Counted from the first letter of the stretch, positions 16,275-24,682 are shown. The stretch: 36,287 bases of DNA from Hyphococcus sp. (GCA_021776415.1 JAJFFY010000001.1:1-36287); one strand, 5' to 3'. Translations and numbers: made by a program. Notes: generated from the letters alone by a model not told the origin.

Positions 16275-16355
16275 ATGCGTGCTTTAATACTGGCTGGAGC
16301 CTTGTTGGCTTCGGTCGCAAGTTTTGGGGCCGCAAGTTTAGGCGCTGCCGGATGA
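16275..16355 (+). CDS. Possible 26-aa hydrophobic peptide
   Basis: An ATG at 16275 with GGAG 10 bases upstream opens a frame for a 26-residue peptide (MRALILAGALLASVASF, then AASLGAAG) ending at TGA 16353-16355. It is almost wholly hydrophobic with one Arg near the start, so it could be a tiny membrane peptide or a signal-like leader. It precedes the SEL1 gene by 33 bases. The evidence is only composition and the ribosome site, so it may be chance. Confidence 0.35.
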   Translation: MRALILAGALLASVASFGAASLGAAG

Positions 16356-16388
16356 CGGCGCGCCGGTCTGGTGAGGGGATGATTGGGA

Positions 16389-17699
16389 ATGAAGAATAAT
16401 CCTATGACGTTTACACGACGCGCGCGCATCGCGCTTGGCGGGATCGCGGCAGCATCCGTGCTCGCACTGTCGGCGGCTACGCCGGCTCATGCAACCTTTG
16501 AGGCCGGCGTTCAGGCCTATATGAATGGTCAGTATACGCAGGCCCTCGATCTCTGGCGGCGCTTTGCGGTAGCTGGTGACGTTCGCTCCAAGAAAATTCT
16601 TGGCGATGTTTATTCCGGCAAGTCTCTCGAGGGCGCTCAATTGGCGGCAACGCCGCTGGAAGCGATCCCGGTTGATAATGTCCAGGCGCTGGTCTGGTAC
16701 TCGCTGGCCGCTCATCACGACTTCTCCGCCTATCAGACGCCGAGCGCCGAAGAGGTCAATGCGCGTATCCTCGCCGAGCAACGCCTGCCGGATATCCGTG
16801 CACGGATGAGCACGAAGAATGTCACGAAGGCTGAAAAGCTGGTGGCGCAGACCTTTGAAGCTGGCAGCGCCTATGACCTTTATCGGCTCGGCGATATGTA
16901 TCAAAAAGGCGCCGGCATCGCCAAAAACAACACCAAGGCGTTGCAGATGTATACGCTGGCGCAAGCGCGCGGCGTTGGTGAAGCCAGCGCGGCATACGAA
17001 TTCCTTGAAACGCTGATGAGCAAAAAAGAAATTGAGACCGCGCAAAAAAATGCCGATACATGGCAGCCGCCCTTGCCGCCGGAATATACCGGCAAGACCA
17101 ACCAGCAAAAAGAACTGGAGCGCTTGAAGCGCGAGCTGGAAGAAATCAAGATGGCCGAGGCCTTGAAGGCTGTATCGGACATCGATGTTGAATTGGTCCA
17201 GCGCGCCCTGAACGCCCTCGGCTTCCGCGCCGGCGTGATCGATAACAAACTCGGGGCAGGCACCAGAGCGGCGATCCGGCGGTTCCAATATTCAACTGTC
17301 GCCAAGGATTTCAACAAGGATGAGGACGACAAGCAAGCCGTCGTCACCGGCGTCCTGACGCCGCGGCAAACGGTTCTCCTGTTCAAGGACGCCTCAAAAT
17401 CCGAGCACCCGATGTCGCAATATGTCTATGGCATCATGCATGTGCGCGGCATTGGCGTTGAGCAGAACGGCAAGGAAGCGGTCAAGTGGCTGGAAAAAGC
17501 CGCTGACGATCATGACCTCGCCATTGCGCATTATGCGCTTGGCGTCGTCTTTCGTGACGGCACCACCGGGCTCAACGAAGTCTCGCCCGATGAGCGCAAA
17601 TCCGCGCTTCATCTGGCGCGGGCTTCCGTGCTTGGCTACAAACCGGCGAACGACGCGCTGCGCCGGTTGAGCTTCGAATATACGCGCGACATTCAGTAG
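16389..17699 (+). CDS. SEL1-repeat protein with peptidoglycan-binding domain, secreted
   Basis: The 436-aa protein has a signal peptide (cleavage after AHA near residue 36). It then carries SEL1-like repeats: FEAGVQAYMNGQYTQALDLW, DLYRLGDMYQKGAGIAKNNT, and near the C-terminus YGIMHVRGIGVEQNGKEAV and HYALGVVFRDGTTGL. Between them are a charged coiled coil (QQKELERLKRELEEIKMAEA) and a peptidoglycan-binding-1 motif at about 265-300 (VQRALNALGFRAGVIDNKLG, then GTRAAIRRFQ). It should act in the periplasm on or near the cell wall, as a scaffold. GAGGGG lies about 10 bases before ATG 16389. It is followed 14 bases later by the beta-helix gene, and the two share the leader sequence GAGGGGATGAT. Confidence 0.85.
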   Translation: MKNNPMTFTRRARIALGGIAAASVLALSAATPAHATFEAGVQAYMNGQYTQALDLWRRFAVAGDVRSKKILGDVYSGKSLEGAQLAATPLEAIPVDNVQALVWYSLAAHHDFSAYQTPSAEEVNARILAEQRLPDIRARMSTKNVTKAEKLVAQTFEAGSAYDLYRLGDMYQKGAGIAKNNTKALQMYTLAQARGVGEASAAYEFLETLMSKKEIETAQKNADTWQPPLPPEYTGKTNQQKELERLKRELEEIKMAEALKAVSDIDVELVQRALNALGFRAGVIDNKLGAGTRAAIRRFQYSTVAKDFNKDEDDKQAVVTGVLTPRQTVLLFKDASKSEHPMSQYVYGIMHVRGIGVEQNGKEAVKWLEKAADDHDLAIAHYALGVVFRDGTTGLNEVSPDERKSALHLARASVLGYKPANDALRRLSFEYTRDIQ

Positions 17700-17713
17700 T
17701 TGAGGGGATGATA

Positions 17714-18778
17714 ATGAAACGCGCTGTATTGAAATATTTCACCCCTGCCGCGGCGGTATTTTGCGCGGCGGGGCTGATCCTGGCCGACGCCGCAAACGCC
17801 CAATCGCTTGGCGGCTTCCCCATTCGCGAACCCGGCGCCGGATCGCGGCCTGGCGCCGCTACGCCCTCCAAAGGCAAAGACGGTCCTATGCAGATCATCG
17901 TCGATGTCAATGGTCCGGGTCCTTACAAAACCATTTCCAAAGCCGTCAAGGATATCGGCGAGGGTGGCGTCGTCTACATTATGCATGGCGTCTATAATGA
18001 AACGCTGACGCTCAATAAGTCGGTGTTCATTCAAGGCGACCGCGGCCCGGGCTCCGGTGTTGAGATCTCCGCGCCGATGAACACTTCATGCCTGACCTTT
18101 GCGCCGAAACTCGCCACCGCCCATGCGGTGGTCGCCAATGTTCAGTTCAAATCGAAGATCAATTCCGGCGCCGAGGCCTGTGTCGATGTTCAGCGCGGCG
18201 TTTTCACGCTCAAAGAGAGCGACGTTTTAGGCTCCGGCGTCCGCCCGGCGATCAAGATTTCCGGCGGCACGGTAATGCTCGAGAAAAACCGCATCAGCGC
18301 CGGGTCCGAAGGCATCTTTATTGAGCAGGCCCATTCCCTGTCGCAAAGCTTCATCATCGACAACAAAATCCTGCAAAACAAAGTCGGCGTCGATATCGCG
18401 TCGGGCAGTCGGGCTGATGTTGTCATCGCCGGCAACGAGATTTTCGACAATCTCGATAGCGGCGTGAAGTCTTCCGGCTATGGCGCGGCAAAACTGATCG
18501 GCAACAAAATCCGTAACAATAAGGGCTCAGGCGTCATTCTCGACAAATACACCAAGCTCTCGCTGGTGCGGTATAATGAGATCGTCCAGAATGCCGGCGA
18601 CGGCATTGCTGTGCCGTTCGGCGTTAACGGCCTCATTGAAAACAACGATATTGTCGGCAATGACGGTCTGGCGATTTTCACCCGCGACGGGCTGGAGCCG
18701 AAGATCACCAACAACTTCATCGATAACAATGCCGGCGATAAATGCTCCAAGCGCGACCGCCGCAAGGGACGGTGTTAG
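17714..18778 (+). CDS. Secreted right-handed parallel beta-helix protein
   Basis: The 354-aa protein starts at the ATG of 17714 (GAGGGG 7 bases before; the in-frame ATG at 17708 sits too close to it). The signal peptide ends near ANA|Q. After a Pro/Gly-rich linker the chain has successive beta-helix turns with Asn/Gly/Asp repeats: VIAGNEIFDNLDSGVKSSGY, KLIGNKIRNNKGSGVIL, LIENNDIVGNDGLAIFT, KITNNFIDNNAGDKC. The first part (MQIIVDVNGPGPYKTISKAV) is like the pectinesterase/NosD entry region. Catalytic residues of a known lyase or esterase are not evident. The C-terminus is basic (KRDRRKGRC). It forms an operon with the SEL1 protein, so the pair may build or modify an envelope structure. Confidence 0.82.
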   Translation: MKRAVLKYFTPAAAVFCAAGLILADAANAQSLGGFPIREPGAGSRPGAATPSKGKDGPMQIIVDVNGPGPYKTISKAVKDIGEGGVVYIMHGVYNETLTLNKSVFIQGDRGPGSGVEISAPMNTSCLTFAPKLATAHAVVANVQFKSKINSGAEACVDVQRGVFTLKESDVLGSGVRPAIKISGGTVMLEKNRISAGSEGIFIEQAHSLSQSFIIDNKILQNKVGVDIASGSRADVVIAGNEIFDNLDSGVKSSGYGAAKLIGNKIRNNKGSGVILDKYTKLSLVRYNEIVQNAGDGIAVPFGVNGLIENNDIVGNDGLAIFTRDGLEPKITNNFIDNNAGDKCSKRDRRKGRC

Positions 18779-18804
18779 CCAAGCGCCGACAACAACACCA
18801 ATCA

Positions 18805-18837
18805 TAAAAACCCCCGGAAAATTCCGGGGGTTTTTTG
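18805..18837. terminator. Bidirectional intrinsic terminator
   Basis: AAAAACCCCCGGA and TCCGGGGGTTTTT pair around a 4-base loop, with T on one side and A on the other. It can serve both convergent genes (beta-helix on plus, M28 peptidase on minus). A nearly identical hairpin is at 21005-21036. Confidence 0.9.
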
Positions 18838-18865
18838 TTAGGGCGCTTTTGTCAGCCCCACATAC

Positions 18866-20932
18866 TCACTCTACCAATCGCATCACGTCAATTTCAGCAA
18901 GCGCTGCAAGATATTCGGCAACCGCTTCGCGCGGGATCGGGGCGAGCGTCGCCGTCAGCCAGGCGTGGATATCATCAACGCTGCGTACGCCATCCACCAG
19001 ATTAAGCGCTTCATAGGCGAACATTGAGCCGCCAATACTGCGTCCATTTAAATCCTCGGTGGAAAATTTCGCCAGCGCCAACTCGCTCGCCCGCTCACCG
19101 AGCTTGTCATCAAGATAGGCGTAGCCGAACGCGCGCATGGGCCCTTTGATGGCGGGGTTGCGAACGTATACGGCGCCGCCCTTGGCGAGGTTTTGACCGC
19201 CATCGCTACCGGTGATGGCGGCAAGCTGGTCGATAAATTCATGAGCGCCGGCAATTTCCGCCGCATCCAGCGCTGCGAAATCAGCGACGCTGTCGATCTT
19301 GGCGTGCTCGCGCATCCAGTGAACCGGCCCGAGGACAGCGGCAGTTTGCGCATCCGCGTGAGCACGGCTCTCTTCCAGATCATGAGCTCTGGCAAGCGCG
19401 TTCCGGCGCAGCATCGCCAGCAACGCCGGGCCGTCGCCCACATCCATATCCGCCAGAAACAACGCCGTCGCGAGGCCGATGAAAGCCGAGCGCTTGAGTT
19501 TGGTCGGATCGATATTGGCCGGCAAGTCATAGTTGGTATGGATATAACGGTCCGGCCAGTCGTGCAGATAGATGCCCGGAATCCGCCACGAGCCTTCATT
19601 GAATATCTGGTGATCGCTGCCGAGAGATATCCCTTCCATCATCGCCAGCAACGCCTCGCGCCCGCCTTCGCGCGCCGTCAGGGCAAACGCCGTGTCGCCG
19701 CCCGAGGCATGGATTTCACTTTGCGCGTTGACGAAACGGCCGACCTCATGACCGAGATCGCTGATGAAATGCGGCAGGCTTTCAGGACCGCCCGAGATCC
19801 GGAATACCGCCTTGGTTTCCGGATTGCCGCCGACCATATCCATATGAATATTGGCTTTGATGCGGGCGGCGTCTTTCGGCCGGGCGGCCAGATACATCAG
19901 CGTGCCTTCAATCTCCGCCGGCCACAAAAACCGCAAAGTACGCTTTGGCCGGGCAATCCGCCCCTCATCGATCAGTTTTTTAGCAGTACGCGCCGCTTCC
20001 AAAATCGCCACGCAACCCGACGCATTATCATTGGCGCCGGGGCGCGGGTGGTCGAGATGGCAAGAGAATACGATCTCTTGCTTGCGCAAGGATTTGTCCG
20101 CCCCCGGAATACTTGCCGAGACAATCGCATACCGGCCTTTGCGGTCTTGAAAGGCGTCGACCCGGGCGTCGAAGCGGAGCGTCTCGCCGCCCGCGAGCCG
20201 TTGTTGCAGACGCCGCGCCTCACCCAGAGAAATCATAAAGGCGAAAGCGGGCGTCTTGGGGAAACTCGACAAATGCCCCCAACGCACCAGACGTTCGTCT
20301 TGTTTCCACCAGGCGGTGCGCTGGTTCGGGGCGTAGGAAATGATCCCCGCCGCGCCATGCTCGCCCACCGCCAAATCCGCCACCGCGCCCGGCTGGCTTG
20401 ATGTCAGGACAAGCTGGCCGGCGATGTCTTTGCCGTCATAGTCGCTGGCGCTGGTCCCGGCTCCGATATCAACCAGGCCGGCAATCGCCGCGCCGGAAAG
20501 GCTGTCTTGCGCCAGCGTTAACGGCATGGCCGCCCAGTCGCCAAGCTTGCGCCCGCGCACCCATTCGCCATCCTCGCCGCGGCGAAGCTGCCATAGCTCA
20601 GCGAAGTTTACGTCCCAGGCGGGGCGCGATTTTTGCGTTCCGAACATAGTGCGCCCGTCGGCGGGAAATTCTAAGATGCGGGCATCGGAAAACCCGTAGT
20701 CTTTGAGTTTGCCGCGAATGTGCTCGGCGGCTGCGCGGAACTCAGAGCTCGCGCGGGTGCGGTGAAAGGTCGATACGGTGTCGAGGTTTCGCTTCGCCGC
20801 CTCGCCGGAGATTTCTCCGGCCAGCGCCGCAAGATCCGCCTCGTCAATCAGCTCGCGTATTTCCGCCGCTGCGTTTTGCGCAAGACAAGCCGCCGCCGCC
20901 GCGATAGCCAATCCTGTTAAACGTTTTTGCAT
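18866..20932 (-). CDS. Secreted M28 family aminopeptidase-like protein
   Basis: The 688-aa protein starts at ATG 20932 with GGAGGGG 6 bases upstream; the signal peptide ends in AAA near residue 24. Residues 120-260 form an inserted PA-type domain (GLVDIGAGTSASDYDGKDIA). The metallopeptidase core follows: FSCHLDHPRPGANDNASG with canonical His and Asp ligands, WPAEIEGT as the Glu segment, HMDMVGGN, and DRYIHTNYD with the last His ligand. A 170-residue extension follows the core. The usual adjacent EE pair is here replaced by an E-I-E arrangement. The substrate is unknown. The closest neighbours are terminators on both sides, so it is a single-gene transcript. Confidence 0.88.
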   Translation of the reverse strand: MQKRLTGLAIAAAAACLAQNAAAEIRELIDEADLAALAGEISGEAAKRNLDTVSTFHRTRASSEFRAAAEHIRGKLKDYGFSDARILEFPADGRTMFGTQKSRPAWDVNFAELWQLRRGEDGEWVRGRKLGDWAAMPLTLAQDSLSGAAIAGLVDIGAGTSASDYDGKDIAGQLVLTSSQPGAVADLAVGEHGAAGIISYAPNQRTAWWKQDERLVRWGHLSSFPKTPAFAFMISLGEARRLQQRLAGGETLRFDARVDAFQDRKGRYAIVSASIPGADKSLRKQEIVFSCHLDHPRPGANDNASGCVAILEAARTAKKLIDEGRIARPKRTLRFLWPAEIEGTLMYLAARPKDAARIKANIHMDMVGGNPETKAVFRISGGPESLPHFISDLGHEVGRFVNAQSEIHASGGDTAFALTAREGGREALLAMMEGISLGSDHQIFNEGSWRIPGIYLHDWPDRYIHTNYDLPANIDPTKLKRSAFIGLATALFLADMDVGDGPALLAMLRRNALARAHDLEESRAHADAQTAAVLGPVHWMREHAKIDSVADFAALDAAEIAGAHEFIDQLAAITGSDGGQNLAKGGAVYVRNPAIKGPMRAFGYAYLDDKLGERASELALAKFSTEDLNGRSIGGSMFAYEALNLVDGVRSVDDIHAWLTATLAPIPREAVAEYLAALAEIDVMRLVE

Positions 20933-21004
20933 GAGCGCCCCTCCACATCCCGCCACATCGCATATAACACAAATTCATCAGGCCAAGAACGCCATCGTTG
21001 AAAA

Positions 21005-21036
21005 CAAAAAACCCCCGGAAAGTTCCGGGGGTTTTA
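21005..21036 (-). terminator. Intrinsic terminator after 21053-21529 gene
   Basis: Reading on the minus strand, AAAACCCCCGGAA and TTCCGGGGGTTTT form a stem followed by more T. It is almost the same sequence as the 18805-18837 terminator. Confidence 0.88.
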
Positions 21037-21052
21037 CTCTTGACGGACAGGC

Positions 21053-21529
21053 TTACAGATATTGAATGCGCGCGCGCGGTGAGCAATCGCGATGCGCTAT
21101 GCGCTTCAGGCGCCGGTGCGACACCTGATGGGCGTCATAGCCGCGCACGACCACCGAACAGACCAGCTGGCGACGGCCTGAGCGCGTCCAATAAATCTCT
21201 TCGACCAGCGTGATGCGCGCATCCCACCGCGTGCTGTAGGTCTCGCGATTAACGACGCGGCTGCGCGCCCGGTGACGGCGATTGTGCCGGCGGTTATAGC
21301 CGCGGCCATCATCATAGCGGTTGTTGTGTCGGCTTCGCGAACCTTGACGGTAAGAGCCGGCGCGATAGTAATTGTCCTTGGCGTAGTAGTCATAATAAGA
21401 CGAATTATGTGAGCGGTGATCGTGATCGATCGCACAATAGTCCGGTTTATACTCGGCTGACGCCTGAGCAAAGCCGTAAACGCCTGCGCCCATGACCAGC
21501 GCGATAACCGCTTTCAGGATTGACTTCAT
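21053..21529 (-). CDS. Secreted Tyr/Arg/His-rich protein of unknown function
   Basis: The 158-aa product starts at ATG 21529 with GGAG about 7 bases upstream; the signal peptide is MKSILKAVIALVMGAGVYGF and ends QASA. The mature part has a Tyr/Asp/His-rich stretch (HDHRSHNSSYYDYYAKDNYY), an Arg/Asn/Tyr-rich stretch with paired RRHNRRHR, and then a more ordered C-terminal part (ETYSTRWDARITLVEEIYWT, RRQLVCSVVVRGYDAHQV). There are three Cys (CAID, LVCSV, RDCSP). I do not recognise a family. The low-complexity middle may bind metal, phosphate or anionic polymer; that is a guess from composition only. Confidence 0.7.
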   Translation of the reverse strand: MKSILKAVIALVMGAGVYGFAQASAEYKPDYCAIDHDHRSHNSSYYDYYAKDNYYRAGSYRQGSRSRHNNRYDDGRGYNRRHNRRHRARSRVVNRETYSTRWDARITLVEEIYWTRSGRRQLVCSVVVRGYDAHQVSHRRLKRIAHRDCSPRARIQYL

Positions 21530-21689
21530 CGATATCTCCATGGCCCCCGAGCCATATGTGCCGCCGCCCCCGGCCGGATTTCGATGGTTAATGAGGTGAC
21601 ATCCAAATGCGGCGATATTGGCGCCCACGCCGCCGTATTGAAGACATATTTTGCACGCGGCAGCGACGGGGTATTTCACCCGCTCAATT

Positions 21690-21956
21690 TTATTTCACGC
21701 CGGGCTCGTCGTTTTTTGCGGTGCTCTGTTTACGCTTGATGCCGAAAGTCGCGCGCCAAAATTTCGGATGATCGACCACATATTCGCTTATGAATGCGAA
21801 TGGCAGCGCAATAGCGAAGACGATTGCGAGCACATTCCAGGTAATCGCCTCGCCGGTGGAAAGCCACACAGCGAGCAGATCCTCCGAGACGCCCATCACC
21901 AGTCCAATGACAATGAATTCAAGCAAGCGTTCGGTTCTTTCACTGATTTTAATCAT
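21690..21956 (-). CDS. Small two-span membrane protein
   Basis: The 88-aa protein begins at ATG 21956 with AGGA about 9 bases upstream. It has two hydrophobic stretches: LLEFIVIGLVMGVSEDLLAV and ITWNVLAIVFAIALPFAFIS. The C-terminal tail is charged (FGIKRKQSTAKNDEPGVK). It is predicted to be an inner-membrane protein; the family is unrecognised. It lies alone between the tRNA gene and a 160-base gene-free stretch (21530-21689). Codon use matches the surrounding genes. Confidence 0.6.
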   Translation of the reverse strand: MIKISERTERLLEFIVIGLVMGVSEDLLAVWLSTGEAITWNVLAIVFAIALPFAFISEYVVDHPKFWRATFGIKRKQSTAKNDEPGVK

Positions 21957-22117
21957 CTAGCCTATCCTGCCAATAGTCGGCCCAAAACCAGGGCCGTACT
22001 TGTTAAGTCTACCCATACGCTTTCGCCGCTTTTCGAGCGCACCGGCAAGACCCTGCAACCACTCGCGTTTAGCAGGCGGCATGCACCACCTTGGCCTGTC
22101 CGGTTGAAAAAAGCAGT

Positions 22118-22202
22118 TGGTGCCCCCCGCCGGAATCGAACCGGCACTCCCGAAGGAACGGGATTTTGAATCCCGCGCGTCTACCAATTCCGCCAGAGGG
22201 GC
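22118..22202 (-). tRNA. tRNA-Leu (CAA)
   Basis: The minus strand folds into an 85-base class II tRNA. The 7-bp acceptor GCCCCTC / GGGGGGC is closed by discriminator A and an encoded CCA. The anticodon stem CGGGA / TCCCG holds the loop TTCAAAA, giving anticodon CAA (reads UUG). A long variable arm (GTTCCTTCGGGAGT) is present, as expected for leucine, and the T arm has GGTTCGATTCC. Confidence 0.96.
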
Positions 22203-22338
22203 CTGATGAGAATGGCCGCGCATGATAGAGCTGCGCCTGATGAGATCAAGCTCGGGCGAATATATTTCTTTACGCATTGGTTTGAAGATAGGGGCGCAAC
22301 ACCTTAGCTGAAGACATGTCCAAATCTGTGGAACAGTA

Positions 22339-23001
22339 ATGAGCTCTGACGCGCCCAACCAACCCAACCGCCCCATACGCGGCGCCACGCAATTTTTGCG
22401 TGATATCCTTAGTGAGCTTGAGGCCGCAACCGTCGGCGGCGGCGACGACGATCCCAGGGCCCGGCTCGGCGATGTCGTCAACCGCCTCGACGAGCGCGCC
22501 TTTGGACTGCTCTTGCTGTTGCTGGCGCTGCCTTGCACCTTGCCCTTCGTTTATCTGCTGCCGCAGTTGGCAGCGCTGCCGATGCTGGCGCTGGCGGGGC
22601 AGATGGCGGCCGGGCGTCAACATCCGTGGCTGCCGGCGCGGCTGCATGAACGATCTTTTTCGCTGCTGGCGTTCAAAAATGTGCTCGACCGCAGCGAGAA
22701 ATATGTCGGCTGGGTTGAGCGCTTCGCCCGGCCCCGGCTGTCATTCATCACCGGCCATCACGGCAGCCGGCTGGCAGGCGCCTTGCTCCTGATCCCCACG
22801 GCGTCGATCCTGGCGCCAATCCCGGGGACCAACACCGTCCCCGGGATCGGCGTTGCGATTGCCTCGCTGGGAGTGATTGAGCGCGACGGCCTGCTGGTCA
22901 TTTTAGGCCTCGCTATCGGCTTTATCTGGGTCGCGCTACTTGCCACGCTCGGGCTTGAGGCGGCAAGCCTGATCAGGGACTGGCTGACGGCGCGGGTTTG
23001 A
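22339..23001 (+). CDS. exoD: ExoD family membrane protein
   Basis: The 220-aa protein is an ExoD homologue. Features are an N-terminal cytoplasmic helix with a LSELEAATVGG segment, the core motif LGDVVNRLDERAFGLLLLLL, then LALPCTLPFVYLLPQLAALP, and the late segment IPTASILAPIPGTNTVPGIG before the final spans. ExoD was named in rhizobia for its effect on exopolysaccharide and alkali tolerance; its biochemical role is not settled. It has about four membrane spans. The stop codon overlaps a TTG that could start the following dsbB-like gene, and the three genes to 24184 run close together on the same strand. Confidence 0.9.
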   Translation: MSSDAPNQPNRPIRGATQFLRDILSELEAATVGGGDDDPRARLGDVVNRLDERAFGLLLLLLALPCTLPFVYLLPQLAALPMLALAGQMAAGRQHPWLPARLHERSFSLLAFKNVLDRSEKYVGWVERFARPRLSFITGHHGSRLAGALLLIPTASILAPIPGTNTVPGIGVAIASLGVIERDGLLVILGLAIGFIWVALLATLGLEAASLIRDWLTARV

Positions 23002-23075
23002 CGCGCGACGACACGGCGCCCCGTGTGACGATCTGCGCGGGCGCGCGAGACGAGCCTCCCGCCTATTATCACCCC

Positions 23076-23633
23076 ATGGTCCAGTCTCTCGCCAACCTTT
23101 CGTTTACCGAACGCGTCCTTGCCATCTCGCTTTTGGCGAGCGCGGCGCTGCTTGCCGGCGCGCATCTATTTGAGCATGTGGGCGGGCTTGTCCCTTGTGT
23201 TTTATGCCTCGATCAGCGCGAGGCGCATTGGACGGCGGCGGGTGTTGCGCTTGCCGGCCTGATCGCGGCGCGATTGTTTAAATCAAGGCTCGGCGCCGCG
23301 GCGGCGGTAGGCGCGGTCTCGCTGGTGTTTGCGGTGAGCGCCGGCCTCGCCTTTTATCATACCGGCGTTGAGTATGAATTTTGGCCGGGCCCGGCGATCT
23401 GCGCGGCTGGCGGGCCGGCAATTGTCGATCTTCAAAATCTTGCCGCCTCGCTTAGCCAGCCCGCTGATGCGCCGTCCTGTTCGGATGTGCAGTGGCGGTT
23501 TTTGGGAATATCTATGGCCGGCTATAATCTTTTGGCGTCTGCGGGGCTGTTTGCCCTGACCATGGCCGCAGCCCTGACTGAGACCCGCGCCGCCCGCAAT
23601 ATAAGAAACTCCGTGCCCGGAGCAACAACATGA
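23076..23633 (+). CDS. dsbB: Disulfide bond formation protein B (DsbB)
   Basis: The 185-aa membrane protein re-oxidises the periplasmic thiol oxidase DsbA and passes electrons to quinone. The first Cys pair is CVLC, directly after the first span, in the context VGGLVPCVLCLDQRE. The second pair is split between PAICAAG and APSCSDVQW. Four spans are predicted, with the last including MAGYNLLASAGLFALTMAAA. I placed the start at ATG 23076, which gives the usual length; a TTG at 22998 overlapping the exoD stop would add 26 residues. The stop overlaps the coq7 start in ATGA, so the two are likely translationally coupled. Confidence 0.88.
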   Translation: MVQSLANLSFTERVLAISLLASAALLAGAHLFEHVGGLVPCVLCLDQREAHWTAAGVALAGLIAARLFKSRLGAAAAVGAVSLVFAVSAGLAFYHTGVEYEFWPGPAICAAGGPAIVDLQNLAASLSQPADAPSCSDVQWRFLGISMAGYNLLASAGLFALTMAAALTETRAARNIRNSVPGATT

Positions 23634-24184
23634 CGTCTTTAACGGTCAAAAAACCGGGGCCAAACGCGCACCGCCTGGAGCAGATGTTGCGGGTCGATCA
23701 TGCCGGAGAATATGGCGCGGTGGCGATCTATCGCGGCCAGAACGCGGTGTTCTCTCGCCTCGCCAACAAGCGCGAGACCGCCGAGATGATCGCGGAGATG
23801 GAAGCGGGCGAACAAGAGCATCTTAAAACCTTCGACCGGCTGTTGGCTGAGCGGTGCGTGCGCCCGACGCTCTTGGCCCCGTTCTGGAATATCGCCGGTT
23901 TCGGGCTTGGCGCCGCGACCGCGCTGATGGGCGAGAAGGCCGCCATGGCCTGCACCGCAGCGGTCGAGGACGTGATTGAGAAGCACTATGCCGACCAGAT
24001 CGAGGCGCTGGGCGATGATGAGCCTGAACTGTCGGCGACCATCGCCAAATTCCGCGATGAGGAGCTTGAGCACAAGGCGACCGCGGAAGCGGCCGGGGCA
24101 GCGCAAGCACCCGGCTATCCGCTGCTCTCCGGCGTCATCCGCGCCGGTTGCCGGGCGGCGATCAAGATCGCTGAAAAGATCTAG
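23630..24184 (+). CDS. coq7: Demethoxyubiquinone hydroxylase (Coq7)
   Basis: The 184-aa di-iron enzyme hydroxylates 2-octaprenyl-3-methyl-6-methoxy-1,4-benzoquinol in ubiquinone synthesis. The iron-binding motifs are visible in order: LRVDHAGEYGAVAIYRGQ, AEMEAGEQEHLKTFD, AAVEDVIEKHYADQI and FRDEELEHKATA, giving the two ExxH halves. Length and motif spacing match bacterial Coq7. It overlaps the dsbB stop by four bases. Its presence with DsbB suggests a shared transcript; both proteins depend on quinones, though a functional link is only inferred. Confidence 0.95.
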   Translation: MTSLTVKKPGPNAHRLEQMLRVDHAGEYGAVAIYRGQNAVFSRLANKRETAEMIAEMEAGEQEHLKTFDRLLAERCVRPTLLAPFWNIAGFGLGAATALMGEKAAMACTAAVEDVIEKHYADQIEALGDDEPELSATIAKFRDEELEHKATAEAAGAAQAPGYPLLSGVIRAGCRAAIKIAEKI

Positions 24185-24196
24185 GCCACACACCAC

Positions 24197-24682
24197 CTAG
24201 TCATCCGGCATGGCGACAAAGATTGCGATCAAAGCAATCATTCCCGCATAGCGAAAGGCCGCGTCCAGAGCCCCGCCCAGTTCAGATTGCGAGCGCCACA
24301 GCTCGTACCAGCTCTCGGCGATGACAATAAAGCCGCCAAACAGCATGACCACGGCGATGCCCGCGCCGGCGAGCGCGATTGTCTTGGCGGCGTTAAACGT
24401 AGCCGGATCAGCCCCGCGCGCAGCCAACATCCGCACCGCCCCGAGGGTGCACATCAGGCCCATGAGAAGTTTTGACCCGGCGATGAAAATCGCGCCCGCC
24501 CAGATAATCACTGGATTGCTGGTCGCCTGCCATTTGCCGGCGCCGCCCTCAATCGTCACCATGGTGGTGACCGCGCTGACCGAGCCCATGGTCTCGCCCC
24601 AGCTCTGGAAATTGCCCGAGGCGCCGACCAAGCCCCATAACGCCAAGCTTATCACTAGGAATATCTTCACAACGCGTATCAC
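24197..24682 (-). CDS. DUF2165 family membrane protein
   Basis: The 161-aa protein starts at GTG 24682, with GGAGGG about 8 bases upstream. Four membrane spans are visible: IFLVISLALWGLVG at the N-terminus, NPVIIWAGAIFIAGSKLLMG in the middle, IALAGAGIAVVMLFGGFIVI and AGMIALIAIFVAM. The conserved DUF2165 elements are the GNFQSWG segment after span 1 and AESWYELWRSQ between spans 3 and 4. The function of the family is not known. It is convergent with coq7, with only 12 bases between their stops. Confidence 0.85.
   Translation of the reverse strand: MIRVVKIFLVISLALWGLVGASGNFQSWGETMGSVSAVTTMVTIEGGAGKWQATSNPVIIWAGAIFIAGSKLLMGLMCTLGAVRMLAARGADPATFNAAKTIALAGAGIAVVMLFGGFIVIAESWYELWRSQSELGGALDAAFRYAGMIALIAIFVAMPDD

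Noticed and set aside
16338..17288. A 316-codon minus-strand frame
   Set aside because: Antisense to the SEL1/peptidoglycan-binding protein, which has repeats, a signal peptide and a ribosome site.
19193..20401. A 402-codon plus-strand frame
   Set aside because: Antisense to the M28 peptidase, whose zinc-site motifs are intact.
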